This document shows, piece by piece, positions 40,551 to 53,000 of a stretch of DNA of 64,000 nucleotides. Source of the DNA: Linepithema humile. Taxonomy: Eukaryota > Arthropoda > Insecta > Hymenoptera > Formicidae. The stretch spans positions 3,589,001 through 3,653,000 of the forward strand of contig NC_090135.1 of the NCBI RefSeq assembly GCF_040581485.1. The letters are read 5' to 3'. The stretch's first letter is position 1; each line of letters begins with the position of its first letter. The position numbers and the translations under genes were made by a program. The notes below the pieces were generated by a model. It was not told where the DNA came from, searched no databases, and was given only the letters and a program-made list of their open reading frames with translations.

Positions 40551-41269
40551 TGTAGGTATTGTAAAATAAAATATTACACACAAAAATGTGTAAAAAAAAT
40601 TTATTTATTAAAAAATTATTGCAAATTTGCAATATTTTTCTTTCATAAAACACAATTACACATACATAACATATAATACACATATACACAATTTAAAGAA
40701 GCACATACATAAAAATACATATATATGTTTTACAATTAAATAATACTAATTTTCTACAAACTAAAATAAAATTATAAAACGAAATGTGTGCGTGTGAACA
40801 TATAACCTAATATGTGTATAAATGCTGTCAACACTAAGAATTGTATGGCGCCTCTATGCCAAAATCCGGAAACTAATCTGCTGCTCTTTTTAACCTTATT
40901 ATCGTCTATATTGCTCGCATCCTTTGCATAATCGTAATTCGCGACGCATTTTAAAATTACATCTCTGAACTCAATTTGAAAGGTTTCCTGTTAATCTTTG
41001 ATATACTCTTTTTCGGCAAGCACACTCGTTTTGCATGTACAAACTGTATAATTTTTATAAAAAATTAATATTTATATGCATCGACAGCTTGTCGGTAAAA
41101 TTTCCAAATTTTTTTCTCTTTTTCGTTTTAAAACTAGTGCTTGCCGATGTATTAGAGTATGTACTTTAACCATATAAGAGGATTTGTAATTCTATTGAAG
41201 CAATAAAAAATGCCGTGTTAATTACAAAATTGAAACTCGATCGGTAAGAAAGTGTAAATTCAGCATCCT
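40551..41269. other. AT-rich DNA, nothing recognised
   Basis: Only low-complexity sequence and no feature that could be supported before the R1-like fragment begins. Confidence 0.35.
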
Positions 41270-41289
41270 CTTAAAGAGATCGAGAACCT

Positions 41290-42334
41290 CGATCTCGAAA
41301 TCTCTCCCCATAAGACTGAAGCTATGGCCTTCCCGGCCTCTGCAGTTGGGCATGGTTCCTATAAGTTAGTAATGAAAAATAGGGAGATTCCCATTGCCCC
41401 GTCTATGAAATAACTTGGTGTCTTTCTGGACGGGGAGTGGAGGTTTACTTATTATTTTAAAAGATTGTTTCTGAAAGTAAACAAAACTGTTGGTTATTTA
41501 AGGGGAATCATGCCCAACTGTAGGGGTCCTAATAAAAAGAGAAAAAAACTATATTTGAATGTTGTTCTTTCCATGATTTTATATGGGGCCCCCATTTGGT
41601 CGGAATCATTTAGACAAAATCGAAGGGCTAAGACCTTAATAACAAAACTTATGAGAAGAATTACTCAGAGGGTCTGTTGTGCATACCGTACGATTTCTTT
41701 TGCTGCGGCATCAGTCCTGTCTGGAACCCTTCCAATAGAATTTCAAGTGCAGAAAATGACGTCCATATACTATAGTATTAAGGCAGCTAAAAATGAGGGT
41801 GAGGAGATTTCCCCCGGTTTCAGGGTGAAGTTATACCTTGATGCGAAAGATCAGGCCCTGTTGGATTGGAAGGCGTGCCTTCTGGAATTGCGCGACAACC
41901 AGCCTGGTTTTAGGATACGTAATGCATTGGTTAGTAGGTTAAGAGAGTGGTCCAACAGAAAACACGGTTGGATCACGTATCATATGACCCAGTTTCTTAC
42001 GGGACATGGGTGTTTTAATAAATTTCTTTACAGAATAAATAAAGTGGAGTCTGCGTTGTGCGCCCACTGTTTGGTCGAGGTTGATACTGCCCAGCACACC
42101 TTCCAATTCTGTAGTGCCTGGTATTCTGAAAGATGCGGTTTGGTTCGGGTTATAAGGGATGAGCTTGATCTCCCGTCGGTTATTTTGGCAATTTTGGATA
42201 GCATAATTAATTGGAAAGCCTTCTCAACCTTCTGCACTAAGGTTCTTAGCCGCAAAAAGGCGGCAGAAAGGGAGAGACAGGCCGTGGATAGGAGTCAGGT
42301 GGTTGGTTACCTGGACTCAGAAACCTCTGATTAA
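41290..42334 (+). pseudogene. R1-clade ORF2 C-terminal remnant (copy 1)
   Basis: Open from 41465 (289 residues to the stop), with upstream in-frame remnants (SPHKTEAMAFPA; LGVFLDGEWRF) separated by a TAA at 41410. Contents are the RT thumb/connection region and the C-terminal domain with LTGHGCFNKFLYRI and CAHCLVEVDTAQHTFQFC, the C2-H-C cluster typical of R1-type ORF2. It retains Trp in LDGEW, useful when judging stops in other copies. Inactive fragment. Confidence 0.8.
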
Positions 42335-42901
42335 GATTAGTTTATTATTATTGTTCTTAGATATTATATTATAATTATTCATTATTAATTGACTTTTCTG
42401 TATTTAAATTATATAGATTAGATAGTTTAGCTTTCAACTAGACTATTACTTTGTATACGGCCAACTCGGATATAATTGTGATTGTGCTGGCGTTGCGTCA
42501 CTCTGGTCCCTATCTAATCATAGGTAGTATAAGTAGTAACTATGTTCTTTTGTAAGTTGCGTGGTCTATCCAGGTTTCTGTAGTTCCCGTTATTTCTGAT
42601 AGAGCCTTTCGTAGGCATTCCTGAGGGAAAGGCAGAGATATGCTCTAGTTAGTAAGCCTGCCTCTCTCATGCCGGGGCCTGTAGGGCTTGAGGTGAGTTT
42701 TTAGCTGGTAGGCGGTCGAGATGCGCTATCGGATCTGGCTTGGCTGATGAATGTGCTTCTCTCTTGTCTCCGGATATCTGACATTCCCCCCTGCCCGCAT
42801 GGGATGCCTGTCTGATCCTGGTTAGGCTTGGGAAGCAATCCTTATCCGGTCATGCTGGGGGATGTCCTGATGCAAGTTTCGGTCAAATCCAGCACTACCC
42901 T

Positions 42902-44090
42902 TGTAACAATGCAGCATGCATCGTCACGGCTACGGACCGAACATCGTCCGTAGCCAAAAAGAGCGCATCGAGCGCCGATAAAAGAATCATAAACACCAAC
43001 GGTCAATCGCCGGACGGTCCCCCACACCCGACCGTTTCGAAAATTACCAGGTGGGGGTCCGCCGGCTAAACCGCCGATGCTTGCCGATCCTTCGCCAGTC
43101 GGGCGACAGCCGGGTATAAAAGAGGCCCGGCTGTACGCCTTCTTACCAGATCCTGTTCACTGCTCGCCAGTGAACATCCTATTGCGAGAGCACTCGTAAT
43201 CCTTCGAGAATACTCGAAGTCTATGACCAGTAGCCCCACGAGCACGAGCATACTCGTGCACCGACCGAGCATACTCGGCTCCAGGAACCGCTTCCACATG
43301 TTACGGGAACACCCGTATCCCCGCAGAGCATACTCGGCTCTAGATCTCGATACGAGAATACTCGTATTCCTGCCAAATATACTCGGCCACCAGGAACCGT
43401 TCTCCGTTCCTCCGTGCGAGCATACTCGCACGTTACTGAGAGTACTCGGCCTCGATCCTCGCATACAAGCGTACTCGTATAATAACCGAGCATACTCGGT
43501 TTTGTTTCCTAAATACAAGCATACTCGTATATTACCGAGCACACTCGGCTTCATTTCTTATATACGGGCATACCCGTATACTGCCGGGAATACTCGGCTC
43601 TACGTCCGATCACCGGTCATTGCAGGGCGCGGGCAATACGCGCGTCCTCGCTCCCGTCTTCGTCCCTTCAAATCGGGTCCTTATATCCGGCAGGCAATCG
43701 CGAACAATCGAATCGACAGCGATCATCAAGTCACCGCGCACGCGCCCGAGCTATCGATCAGTCAATCGATCATCGCCGCCGCTCGAACGTATCGATCTAC
43801 GCGCTCGCAGTCGTCTAGAGACAACTGCGGTGCCCGCGTTTGCGCTGACGCTTTCTCGTCACTGTACGACCGCCGTTACACATCATTCGCACCACCGCTA
43901 TTATTATTTATAATACGCGTTCGAACAAACATACTAAACGTTCCGTATCCACACGGCTGTATATATTTAATTTTAGCATCACAAAATAAACATTATTTTA
44001 TTTTATTACACCGAGCATTCTTTTACGTGCCCCCAACCGACCGAACTCCTGACTCCGGTGATTTATTCCGCGTATACAAACGTACCGTTT
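42902..44090 (+). mobile_element. Probable solo LTR (about 1.19 kb) with hairpin array
   Basis: Flanked by TACCCT at 42896-42901 and 44091-44096. It contains GGGTATAAAAGAGG at about 43113 followed by a probable transcribed part, and an AAATAAAC polyadenylation-like signal at about 43984. It begins TGTAACAATG but does not end in a clear CA, so exact ends and class are uncertain. The 298-residue plus-strand ORF across it is a by-product of the hairpin repeats. Confidence 0.55.
43184..43605 (+). repeat. Array of about 16 short hairpins around CGAG-CATA-CTCG
   Basis: Dyads of 6-8 bp with a 4-base loop recur every 25-30 bp. Examples are CTTCGAG-AATA-CTCGAAG (43202), GCACGAG-CATA-CTCGTGC (43242), ATACGAG-AATA-CTCGTAT (43350), GTGCGAG-CATA-CTCGCAC (43413) and TATACGGG-CATA-CCCGTATA (43561). 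Arms change together, preserving pairing. Confidence 0.8.
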
Positions 44091-44259
44091 TACCCTGGTA
44101 CGGGCCAGGGTGTCTTTAGATTTTCTCATCTCTAAAAAAAAAAAAAAAAAAAAAAAATATAGTAAAGTACGCATAGAAAGAATGCACAACAGAGACTTCT
44201 CTCTGTGTATGACACTATGGCTAGGCATAGAGTAGATAATACATAGATGCTCCGTGCGA

Positions 44260-47216
44260 CGCGATCGGGCGCATGGTCACCGGTCTTTGCGACGCGGCCA
44301 TGCCCCGATCAAGGCCCGCCCCTCGTCGGGTGGCATACTGGTGGAGCGAGGTGATCGCGGAGCTGCGCAGTAACTCCAACGCGGCTCGCCGCGTTCTCCT
44401 CAGGGCCCGACGAAGGGCGGGTGGAAAGGACGGAAGCACTCGGATGGCCGAGGGCAAGTATCTAGCCGCAAGACGCTTGCTCCAGTCGGCCATCCGAAGA
44501 GCCAAGGCCAAGGTCTGGGAGGAGTCTTTGGCGGAACTGAACCGGGATCCCTGGGGGCGCCCATACCGTATAGTTCTGAATAGACTCAGGCCGGCGGCGC
44601 CCCCAATCTCGGAGAAGCTCGAGCCCGAGTTTCTCGGCCAAGTGGTGGAGGCCCTCTTCCCAGTTAGGGAATCTAACATTCCCGGGAGGAGGGACCCTCC
44701 CCCTTGGGACGAGTCAAACGAGATCTCGGGCAGAGAGCTCTTCAACGCAGCCAAAAGACTGGGGGCCAAAGGCAAAGCCCCCGGTCCGGATGGGATTCCC
44801 GGCCAAGTATGGGCCTTGGTCTTGGGAGAAGTGGGTGCCCGCCTGAGGAACTTGTATAATACATGCTTCAAGACGGGCACCTTCCCCTCGGCGTGGAAGA
44901 AGGCCAACCTGGTCCTTTTCCACAAAGAGGGGAAACCGGCGAAGCAACCCTCGGCCTACAGGCCGATATGCCTGTTGGACGAGGTCAGCAAGTTATTCGA
45001 GAGGATAATTGCTGGCCGAATCGTCCAACATCTGTCGCGGAAGGGTCCCAACCTTAGCGAGGGCCAGTTTGGTTTCCGGGAGGGTCGATCAACCACAGAT
45101 GCAATTATGCATCTCAAGACCCTCTTGGACCAAACTGTTGGGGAGGGCGACGTGGCGTTGGCGGTGTCGTTAGACATCGTCAACGCCTTTAATTCCCTCC
45201 CCTGGGAACACGTGGGGGCGGCCATGGACTATCATGGTCTCCCCCAATACATCAAGGAGGTGGTTTGAGATTATTTCCGTGACAGGACGCTCCAGCATAA
45301 GGATCAGCTGGAGCGGATAGGCAGTAGGCCTCTCTACTGCGGGGTTCCACAGGGATCAGTCTTGGGTTCCTTACTGTGGAACCTCGCTTATGATAGGGTG
45401 CTCCGCACGGCGCTCCCCCTGGGCTGTCGTCTGCTGTGTTACGCAGACGACACTCTGGTGGTAGCCCGGGGGGAGAACTGGAGGGAAGCCCGGGACGTCG
45501 CCAATGAAGCGACCCGGGCTGTTGTGTGCTCCATAAGAGCCATGGGGCTCGAGGTCGCCCTGCATAAGACGGAAGCCTTGTACTTCCATAGCAGGGCTGC
45601 GGGACGGCCTCCCCCTACCGAAATATGGGTAGGGGAAGTCCGAGTTCCGGTGGGGACCCGGATGAAGTATCTGGGCCTCACCTTGGATGGGCTATAGGGA
45701 TTCGAGCAACACTTTGCTCAAATCATCCCCAGAGCGGACAGGATGGCGGCCGCGCTAGGCCGTCTCCTGCCTAACGTGGGTGGGCCAAACTCTAAGGTTC
45801 GGCGACTGTACGCCAATGTCGTGCAGTCGGTGTCCATGTATGGGGCACCGATATGGGCCGGAGCAGTCGCGGCCAGTCGGAGCATCAAGGCGAAAATTCA
45901 TCGCCTGCAGCAACGGCTGGCCGTGAGGATCATCCGGTTCTACTGCACGACATCGTTCGTGGCGGCCACGGCCCTGGCGGGCGTTCTCCCGGTGGAGATC
46001 CTGGCAAACTCGTACGCCGAAGTATATCGGCGTACGAGGGACCCAGACCGTCCGGGAGGCGCCCGTCTAAGACCAGGGGCCGTGGAAAAAATTAAGAGGG
46101 ATGCCCGTCGCGGGGCCATTACGCGTTGGCAAGAGGCCATCGCGAACTCCGTGGCGGGCAGATGGACCACCCGCGCCATCCAACCCTGTCTACCCGAATG
46201 GGTGGACAGGCGGGGACGAGGATTAGGGTTCCACCTGACACAGGTGCTCACCGGGCACGGCTGCTTCGGTGACTACCTGTGCAGGATTGGACGGGAGCAT
46301 ACAACGCAGTGCCATCACTGTGCGGCCGATCGGGACTCGGCGCAGCATACCCTCACCGAGTGTGAGGCGTGGAGGGAGGAGCGCCGAGCCCTGATCGCAG
46401 TGGTTGGCGAGGATCTTTCTCCTCCGGCATTGGTACAGGCGATGCTGGAGGAGGAAGATAAGTGGAAGGCCGTCTCCGCCTTCTGCGACATCGTTATGTT
46501 GCGGAAGGAGGAGGCGGAGAGAGTTAGAAGGGGAGAGGTGGAGTTAGAGGGGGGCACACCGCCTCCCTCTCCTCCCCCCTCACAAAGAGGAGGGAACAAC
46601 GGCGGCGGGGGGGCTCCCCCTCCCGCCTCGCGGCGGAGGAGAATAGTCCCCCATCGCCGGTTACCGGCCCATATGAGGGCCACGTAGAGTCAGGGGGCCT
46701 CTCAGGGGTGAACCCCCAGACGGGAAACTTCACCAGTCAACCTGAGAGGTCCCCCCGGGGGGGATAAAGATCCCATATGGGATTCCCCCACATAGTTAGG
46801 CTGGGAGGACGAGGACTAATAATTCCTCCCCTCCCAGCGGGGGCCTGTTAGGAACGGGGGCTCCTAACGGTCCCGGCCACCCACACACACAGAGCGGGCG
46901 GGAAGAACTGTGGTAGCCCAGTTCTCCCCAACTAGGATAGGCGAACAAGGAAAGGGACTTGGACCTGCAACCCAAGTCCCTTCCCCGGGAAGAGGCCAAG
47001 TTTGGCCAAACCCGAGGGGGGGTGAGAAGAATGCTGCTAGCGATGCCTCACCACCCCTCTATATGGGTTAGGAAGGCTATCGGCGGGGGTTTTAGTAGGT
47101 ATGCCCAGGGACATCTTCCCTGGGTGAGTCCCACATAACCCCCGGTCCCTCCCCCGAGGGGCCGTGGGTATCCGTAATGGATTTCCCCCGCCTTACCAAA
47201 AAAAAAAAAAAAAAAA
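44260..47216 (+). mobile_element. 5'-truncated R1-clade copy 2 with 15-bp target duplication
   Basis: Flanked by AGATGCTCCGTGCGA at 44245-44259 and 47217-47231. The element starts inside ORF2, between endonuclease and RT, and ends with a poly(A) tract at about 47198-47216. Duplication, A-tail and truncation are direct marks of target-primed insertion, here into another R1 copy. Confidence 0.92.
44273..46687 (+). pseudogene. R1-clade ORF2 (RT to C terminus), copy 2, two in-frame stops
   Basis: A single frame is maintained over about 800 codons, broken only by TGA at 45266-45268 and TAG at 45695-45697. RT motifs are KAPGPDGIPGQVW, PSAYRPICLLDEVSK, FGFREGRSTTDAI, VSLDIVNAFNSLPW, GVPQGSVLGSLLWN and the catalytic CYADDTLVV. 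The C-terminal zinc-type cluster is LTGHGCFGDYLCRI, CHHCAADRDSAQHTLTEC. Both stops replace a codon that is Trp in sister copies (YxxxVVW-DY and LDGxW). The C terminus is Pro/Gly/Arg-rich. Non-functional as read. Confidence 0.85.
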
Positions 47217-47605
47217 AGATGCTCCGTGCGAAAAAGCGAAAGGAAGAGGCCACACAAGGCATAACTTAGGAAGAGATAATGATATACTCAAGAAAGTAAG
47301 CCTGTCTCTCTTTTCTTCGGGTTTTAGAAAGACAAGAGGTAAGTTTTTTAGCTGGTAGGCGGTCGAGCTGATCATCGGGGGACTGGCAACTCCTGGGATT
47401 CGTACTTTGCATGTTCTTCGGGCATTTGGCTATCCAGCATGGGATGCCGAAACCTGGTTAGGCTGGGAAGCGCTTCCATTTGGTCTTGCCAGGATTACCC
47501 TTCGATGTGAGGTTTGGTTGAATTTAGCACTACCCTGAGGTACGGGCTTCAGGGTGTTTTTTTGAAGATTTTTCTCATCTCCGTAAAAAAAAAAAAAAAA
47601 AAAGG

Positions 47606-48681
47606 TTCACAAAGTTGTAACGTTTTTAGGGTTAGGAAAACTGTCACGGAGCATGTGTCCGATTGCAACTACCGTGTGTCTGTTTCCTGTTGTGTCCGAT
47701 TATCATGTGTCCAATTGCAACCATTGTGTGTCCGTTTTCTATTGTGTCCGATTAGCATTGTGTCCGATTTTCAATGTGTCCGATTACCATTATCGACGTT
47801 TGAAGCAGCCACTTTAAATTTCTTTAAATACGATAATTTCCCATACTTTTAAATATCATAACTCTTAATTGTAGCCCGAAAGAAAGCTCTATGTAAATTT
47901 TTAATCAAATCGGAGGTGACTACCTTAATATAGAAATTTACCACATTTAATTAATTAAATAATTAATTAAAAATTTATCTGGTGGAAGCTGCAGCAGAAC
48001 CGGAAGCCAGATGAATGGACAGCGTCTGAAAATAAAAGAGAAATAAATACGGTTAACCTAGTCACAGTTCTGAGAATTATTGCGCGAGTAATTAGTAATT
48101 GCGCGATAAATTAGTGCACAATTGGGTTACTCAAGAAATCGTCATCGGAGGTTAGCAACGCCGACACACGCAGTTTAGAGGATTGAATGCTGTGCTGGAG
48201 GGATGTCTGCCATGACGGGTTGCAGCCAGCAGGCGCCGAAGGGATAGACGACATTGGGACCAAGGAACCGGACAATCCTTGCTGATCGGTGGTTAAGTCA
48301 GCTGGCAACCGTTGAAATAAGAAGCGTTATTCTATACCAGTGAGTGATGGCGTGGTTTTTACTTACAAAGTTACTTCGTCCGGTTACAACCTAACCTTGC
48401 AACCAGTTCCAGGATGCTCGAGGGACGATCCGGAGACGCAGCTGATAAAGCTCTTCGGGGACCTTTCCCCAAAAAAGAAATAGTAATTAAGACTAATTAT
48501 ACGTAGCTGTAAGTCATATGTAAACATAGGCTAAGTTTAAATGAAATAAATAATCTTTAATTTACCCAGTATTATAAAATATAATAATCACTAAAAATAC
48601 ATTATACTTACAATAAAAAGCGTAAATGATACGCGAAAAAACAACTAATATAAGTTAAAAATATACTTACCGTATAACCAT
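47606..48681. other. Intervening DNA with TGTGTCCGATT minisatellite
   Basis: A short tandem motif TGTGTCCGATT recurs irregularly at about 47650-47800. A balanced-composition stretch at 47980-48470 is unidentified and could be part of another LTR. No gene was recognised. Confidence 0.4.
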
Positions 48682-48706
48682 TCGATGTTACCTTTTTTTT
48701 TTTTTT

Positions 48707-50059
48707 GCGGGAGGGGCGAGCCCCTCCCTGGGGGTGAGGAATCTTCCAAAAGACACCCTCTGGCGTGCAATGTGAGTTCCTAACAGGAAGCCCACTGCCA
48801 GAAGGTAGTGTTGGATTCGTCTGGGGGAGTGGTTTGCGACACTACTGCTCCCCCAAACGCCTACCAACTAAACCCCACCCCTGTTGCTGTGCCGTCAGCG
48901 GCCGGATTGGGGGGATGCCGGGAATCGCCAATCGGCATACGTCCAGCAATTCCCCCCGGCGGGCCGGTTTCCCGGCGAAAGGCTAATAGTGGGGGGAACA
49001 AAGGTTCCCTCTTAACCCTCAGCGCAACTCAGCTCCGGGCTTGCGCCCGGCGATCCCGCCTACGGGCGGGGGAGCGGGCGCCGCTCGACATCCCGCCCGC
49101 AGGGGATCAAAAACTCCCTCTTGTCTTGTCGCCTTCCGTTCCCGATTCGTCCCAGGAATTTTTGGGGCGGCTGTGAGGGTCGGCTCACAGGGGTTGCATG
49201 GGGGGAGGGGGAATTATCCCCCTCCCCTACGCTTTTTGGAGCCTCTCAAAAGTCGGGTCAGTCGTTTAGAACTGACCCGAGGATCTCACCCAAGTCCGAT
49301 GCCCGTTAATCGGGCCGGGCTGGGAAACCAAAACCCCAAAATGGCTTTCGCATCCTCCGGATTCAGCGGCGGGGAGCGCAAAGCGCTTCCAGGTTGCGCC
49401 CGGAGGAGGGAGCCTCTCTGAAGAAAAAGAGGGATGGAGGGCCGGGAACATTCCTAGCTCCCCTTCCTGTAGCACCGTGTTATTTATTACAAAGTATTCT
49501 TCTCCGGGTTTTTTATCGTAGTTTTCCTTCCATTAGACCGACTGCCCACCCAGGACTTACAAGCTCGGTCTGCCCGGGTCTTTTTATAGAGGTTTTACCA
49601 CTTTCGCGGCCCGCGCTAACAACACATTAGCGCCGGCCCCCGGCTCCATAAATGGGGTTACGGTGTGAGTCTCGACGCCCCCCCCTCGTGCAATGGGGGG
49701 CTTAGCCGTTATGTCGGAGCACCGACGTGCTAACGAGACTGGCCAGGTCCCGGATTTTTTCTTGAGGTTTACTCCTCTATCCTGGTAGTGTGTTTTCCAA
49801 AAACACACCTATTGAGTCCAGGCCCCCGGGGGTTTGAAATCAGAGTCCCCGTCTCCTATCAACGATTGGGAATGGTACCCTTACGAAGTCGCTGGGCTCC
49901 GCACGGCCTCTCCCAAACGAGGGAACCGTGAATCTACCGGGGAGGAAGAATGAGAGAGGTCGCTAACTCTTCCACCCCCCTCCAACCCTACCTCGGCGCT
50001 CCTCCAGCGCCAGGGCGCGGAGGGCGTGGCCTAGTACGGCCTCCCCCCTACCTCTCCTT
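48707..50059 (-). other. 3' UTR of R1-clade copy 3
   Basis: GC-rich non-coding sequence between ORF2 and the A-tail, with many C and G runs. It contains the 49500-49830 block that also occurs in the 5' UTR, recognisable by CCGGATTTTTTCTTGAGGTT and TACCCGGGTC-type stretches. Confidence 0.6.
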
Positions 50060-53000
50060 CTCGCCATGGCGGAGGTAGATCCCCCCTCGCCCCGCCTCTC
50101 CCTCTCGGCCTCCTCCTTCCGAGACATAACTGTCTCACAAAAAGAGGAGACCGCCTCTCAAACATCTTCTCCCTCCAACATTCCCCTAACAAGGGAAGGG
50201 AGGGAGAGGTCTTCGTCAACCACTTCAACCAGGACCCAACGCTCATCAGCCCACGCCGGGCATAACTCGAGCGTATGCTGCGCCGAGTCCTGGCCGGCTG
50301 CGTAGTGGTGGCACCGCGTGGTGGGCTTCTTCCCTATCCGGCACAGGTAGTCACCAAAGCATCCATGCCCGGTGAAAACCTGCGCTATCCTGAAGGAAAC
50401 TCCTCCTCCCCTCCTACCTACCCACTCCAGTAGGCAGGGCTGAATGGCCTCGACGGTCCTTAATCCAGGTAGACCCGGAATATTGTGTTCGCTCAGTCGG
50501 TGTTGCCACTCCCTGAGCGCCCACTTCCGGGCCCTGGCCTTCTCTTTCGCCACTTTCCTGGAGATGTTCTCGGGGGAAATACCGCTCCGTCCGACCTTTA
50601 TCGCGCACCGATACGATTTGGCACGCGATTTAGCGACCAGGTCGAGCGGGAGTACCCTCGCCAGGGTCGTGGCCGCCACATACAACACCGTCCGGTAACA
50701 CCGGGCGACTTTAATGACCATGCGCCTATCCGCCCTTTTAACTAGGGCAAAGGCGCGTTTGTTGGCAACCAGGTCGCCCGCCCAAATTTGTGCCCCATAG
50801 AGCGACACCGATCGGACGGTGTTCGTGTACAAGTGCCTAACTTTTGCACTTGGACCGCCGAGGTTGGGCAGGAGACGACATAACGCGTTTGCCATCTTGT
50901 CCACTCTGGGAGCAAGAGCATTGAAATGCTGAGTAAACTCTCAGAGTCCATCCAGGGTGAGGCCAAGGTATTTTATCTTGGACCCCACAGGGATACGGGA
51001 CCCTCCGACTTTGATGAATGTCGGGGGTGGTCTCCCTCCTGTCTTATTATGGAAGAACAGGGCTTCCGTCTTCAAAGGAGCCACCTGTAAACCCAGGCCC
51101 CATATAACGCGCACCACGCTTGCCACGGCTGCAGCCGCGGCCTCCCACCACTCCTCCCCCCAAGCCATGACTAAAGTGTCGTCCGCATAACAAACGACGT
51201 TACAGCCCGGAGGGAGGGCCGTCTGGAGCACAACATTGTACCCGAGATTCCACAGCGCCGGGCCCAAAACAGTCCCCTGTGAAACCCCGCGGTACATCCT
51301 CTTCTCGCACACCACGCCGTTCCCATCCGTATATGCGAATGACCTGTCCCTAAGGTAGTCCCACAGGACTGCTCGAAGATAGAGGGGCAGCCGGAAGTAA
51401 TCGAAGGCTGCCCCCAGACAGTCCCAGGAGAGGGAGTTAAAGGCGTTCACAATGTCAAGAGACACTGCCATTGCTACCTCCCCCCCTTCAGCGCAGCCTC
51501 CGAGAAGGACCGCACGTGGTTTATGGCGTCCACAGTGCCGCGTCCCTCCCGAAAACCGTACTGCTTGTCGCTCAAAGTGGGGCCACCCCGGGACGGTGCT
51601 GGATGAGGCGACTAACGATGATTCGCTCAAAGAGCTTTACTGCCTCGTCCAGCAAGCATATGGGCCGGTATGCGGAGGGCTGCTCCGTCGGCTTGCCATT
51701 TTTGTGGAGGAGAACCAGATTGGCCCTCCTCCACCGCGAGGGAAAAGTGCCGGATCTGAGACAGGACGTAAAAAGCTGCCCCATCCGGTCACTTAACACC
51801 CTCGCTGCCAGAGCCCATGTCCTGCCGGGTATTCCGTCGGGACCAGGTGCTTTGGTTGTCCCGCCAAGCCTGGCCCGCACTGCGGTTATCTCCTCTGCTG
51901 AGACTGCCGGTTCCTCGGGCCACGTCTCCCCGATCGTAGGGAGAGGTATGTTGATTTCCTCCACAGGGAACAACGTGTCCACAATGTTCCCGAGGATTGC
52001 CGGCTTTAGTCTCTCCGCAGTGGGAGGCGCCCTTGGTCTCAACTTCCTGAGCACCAACTTGAAGGGTTGCTCCCACGGATCCCAGTCCAGGGTGGAAGTC
52101 AACTCCTCCCATGCCCTGGCCTTCTCCTTTCTGATGGCGGCTCGCAGGGCGTTCCGCGCAGCCCGAAACCTCTCCAGAGCTTCCGTCATTCTGGCGTGAT
52201 CCCTCCTTCTGCGCACGCGCAAGAAAGTACGTCTGGCGGCCGAGGACAGACGCCTAAACTTGGCGATCTACTTGGTCTACCAGTACATAGCCTTGCCGGG
52301 AGACCCTCTAGATCGTGGCACAGACGCTTTGCACGCGTCCTCAACCATGCTCACGACCCTCGTGGCCTCTTCCTTCAGGTCCACGGCCTGGCCAGATGGC
52401 TTTGGCCAGGATTCCACCAGAATGACCGCCATCAGGATGTCTTCATTGATCTTTCTGAGGACCCATCCCCTGCGGATGTTACGCCGACGGCGGCTGAGCT
52501 GTCCGGTGGGGGTGGTCGAGGCCTCGATCACAATGTATCTGTGGTCGGACCCCGAGTCCAGATCTTCGTCCACCCACCAACCCGTGACTCTGCGTGCAGC
52601 CGACGGGGAAGCCCACGTGAGATCCACGATGGACTCCCCCCGGGTACGTACGCAGGTGCTCCTCGAACCCGTGTTTAGTAGACACAGACCGAGTGCCGCC
52701 GCTCATTCCACCATTTCCCCTCCCCTCTCGCCGGTTCGCGAGAAACCCCACAGCGTAGACCACGCGTTGAAGTCCCTCGCGACTATAGTGGGCCGGGGGA
52801 GGCATCTGCGTACGCAGTCCCCCAACTCCGACAAGAAGGTCTTAAAGGAGGGGAGTTTCCATTTAGGTGGGGCGTAACACCCCAGTACCGCCCACTCTCC
52901 CCACTCTACCGCCACAAATCCGCACCCGGCTCCAAACTTGGAGCACGGGCGCGGCACTGCGGCTGGTCGCCACGATATCGCGACCCCTTCCCCCGTAGAG

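Larger units (their letters stand above)
41270..44157 (+). mobile_element. 5'-truncated R1-clade copy 1, split by an LTR-like insertion
   Basis: Starts inside the RT region and ends in a poly(A) run at about 44133-44157. An insertion at 42902-44090 divides the 3' UTR: the preceding AGCACTACCCT and following CCAGGGTGTCTTTAGATTTTC are contiguous in the related 3' UTR at 47525-47585. 5' truncation and an A-tail are typical of target-primed reverse transcription. Confidence 0.8.
44158..47605 (+). mobile_element. R1-clade copy 1b 3' UTR, split by copy 2
   Basis: The right part (47232-47605) matches the 3' UTR of copy 1 (GTAAGCCTG, TTTTTAGCTGGTAGGCGGTC, GCACTACCCTG) and ends in poly(A) at 47586-47605. 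The left part (44158-44259) is what lies before the copy 2 insertion site. Only UTR survives. Confidence 0.55.

Noticed and set aside
43223..44119. 298-residue plus-strand ORF
   Set aside because: It spans the hairpin array and the rest of an LTR; composition follows the ACTCG-rich repeats and no domain is seen.
51471..52877. Plus-strand ORFs of 200-240 residues over the minus-strand R1 copy
   Set aside because: Antisense shadows of ORF2, whose RT motifs are on the minus strand.
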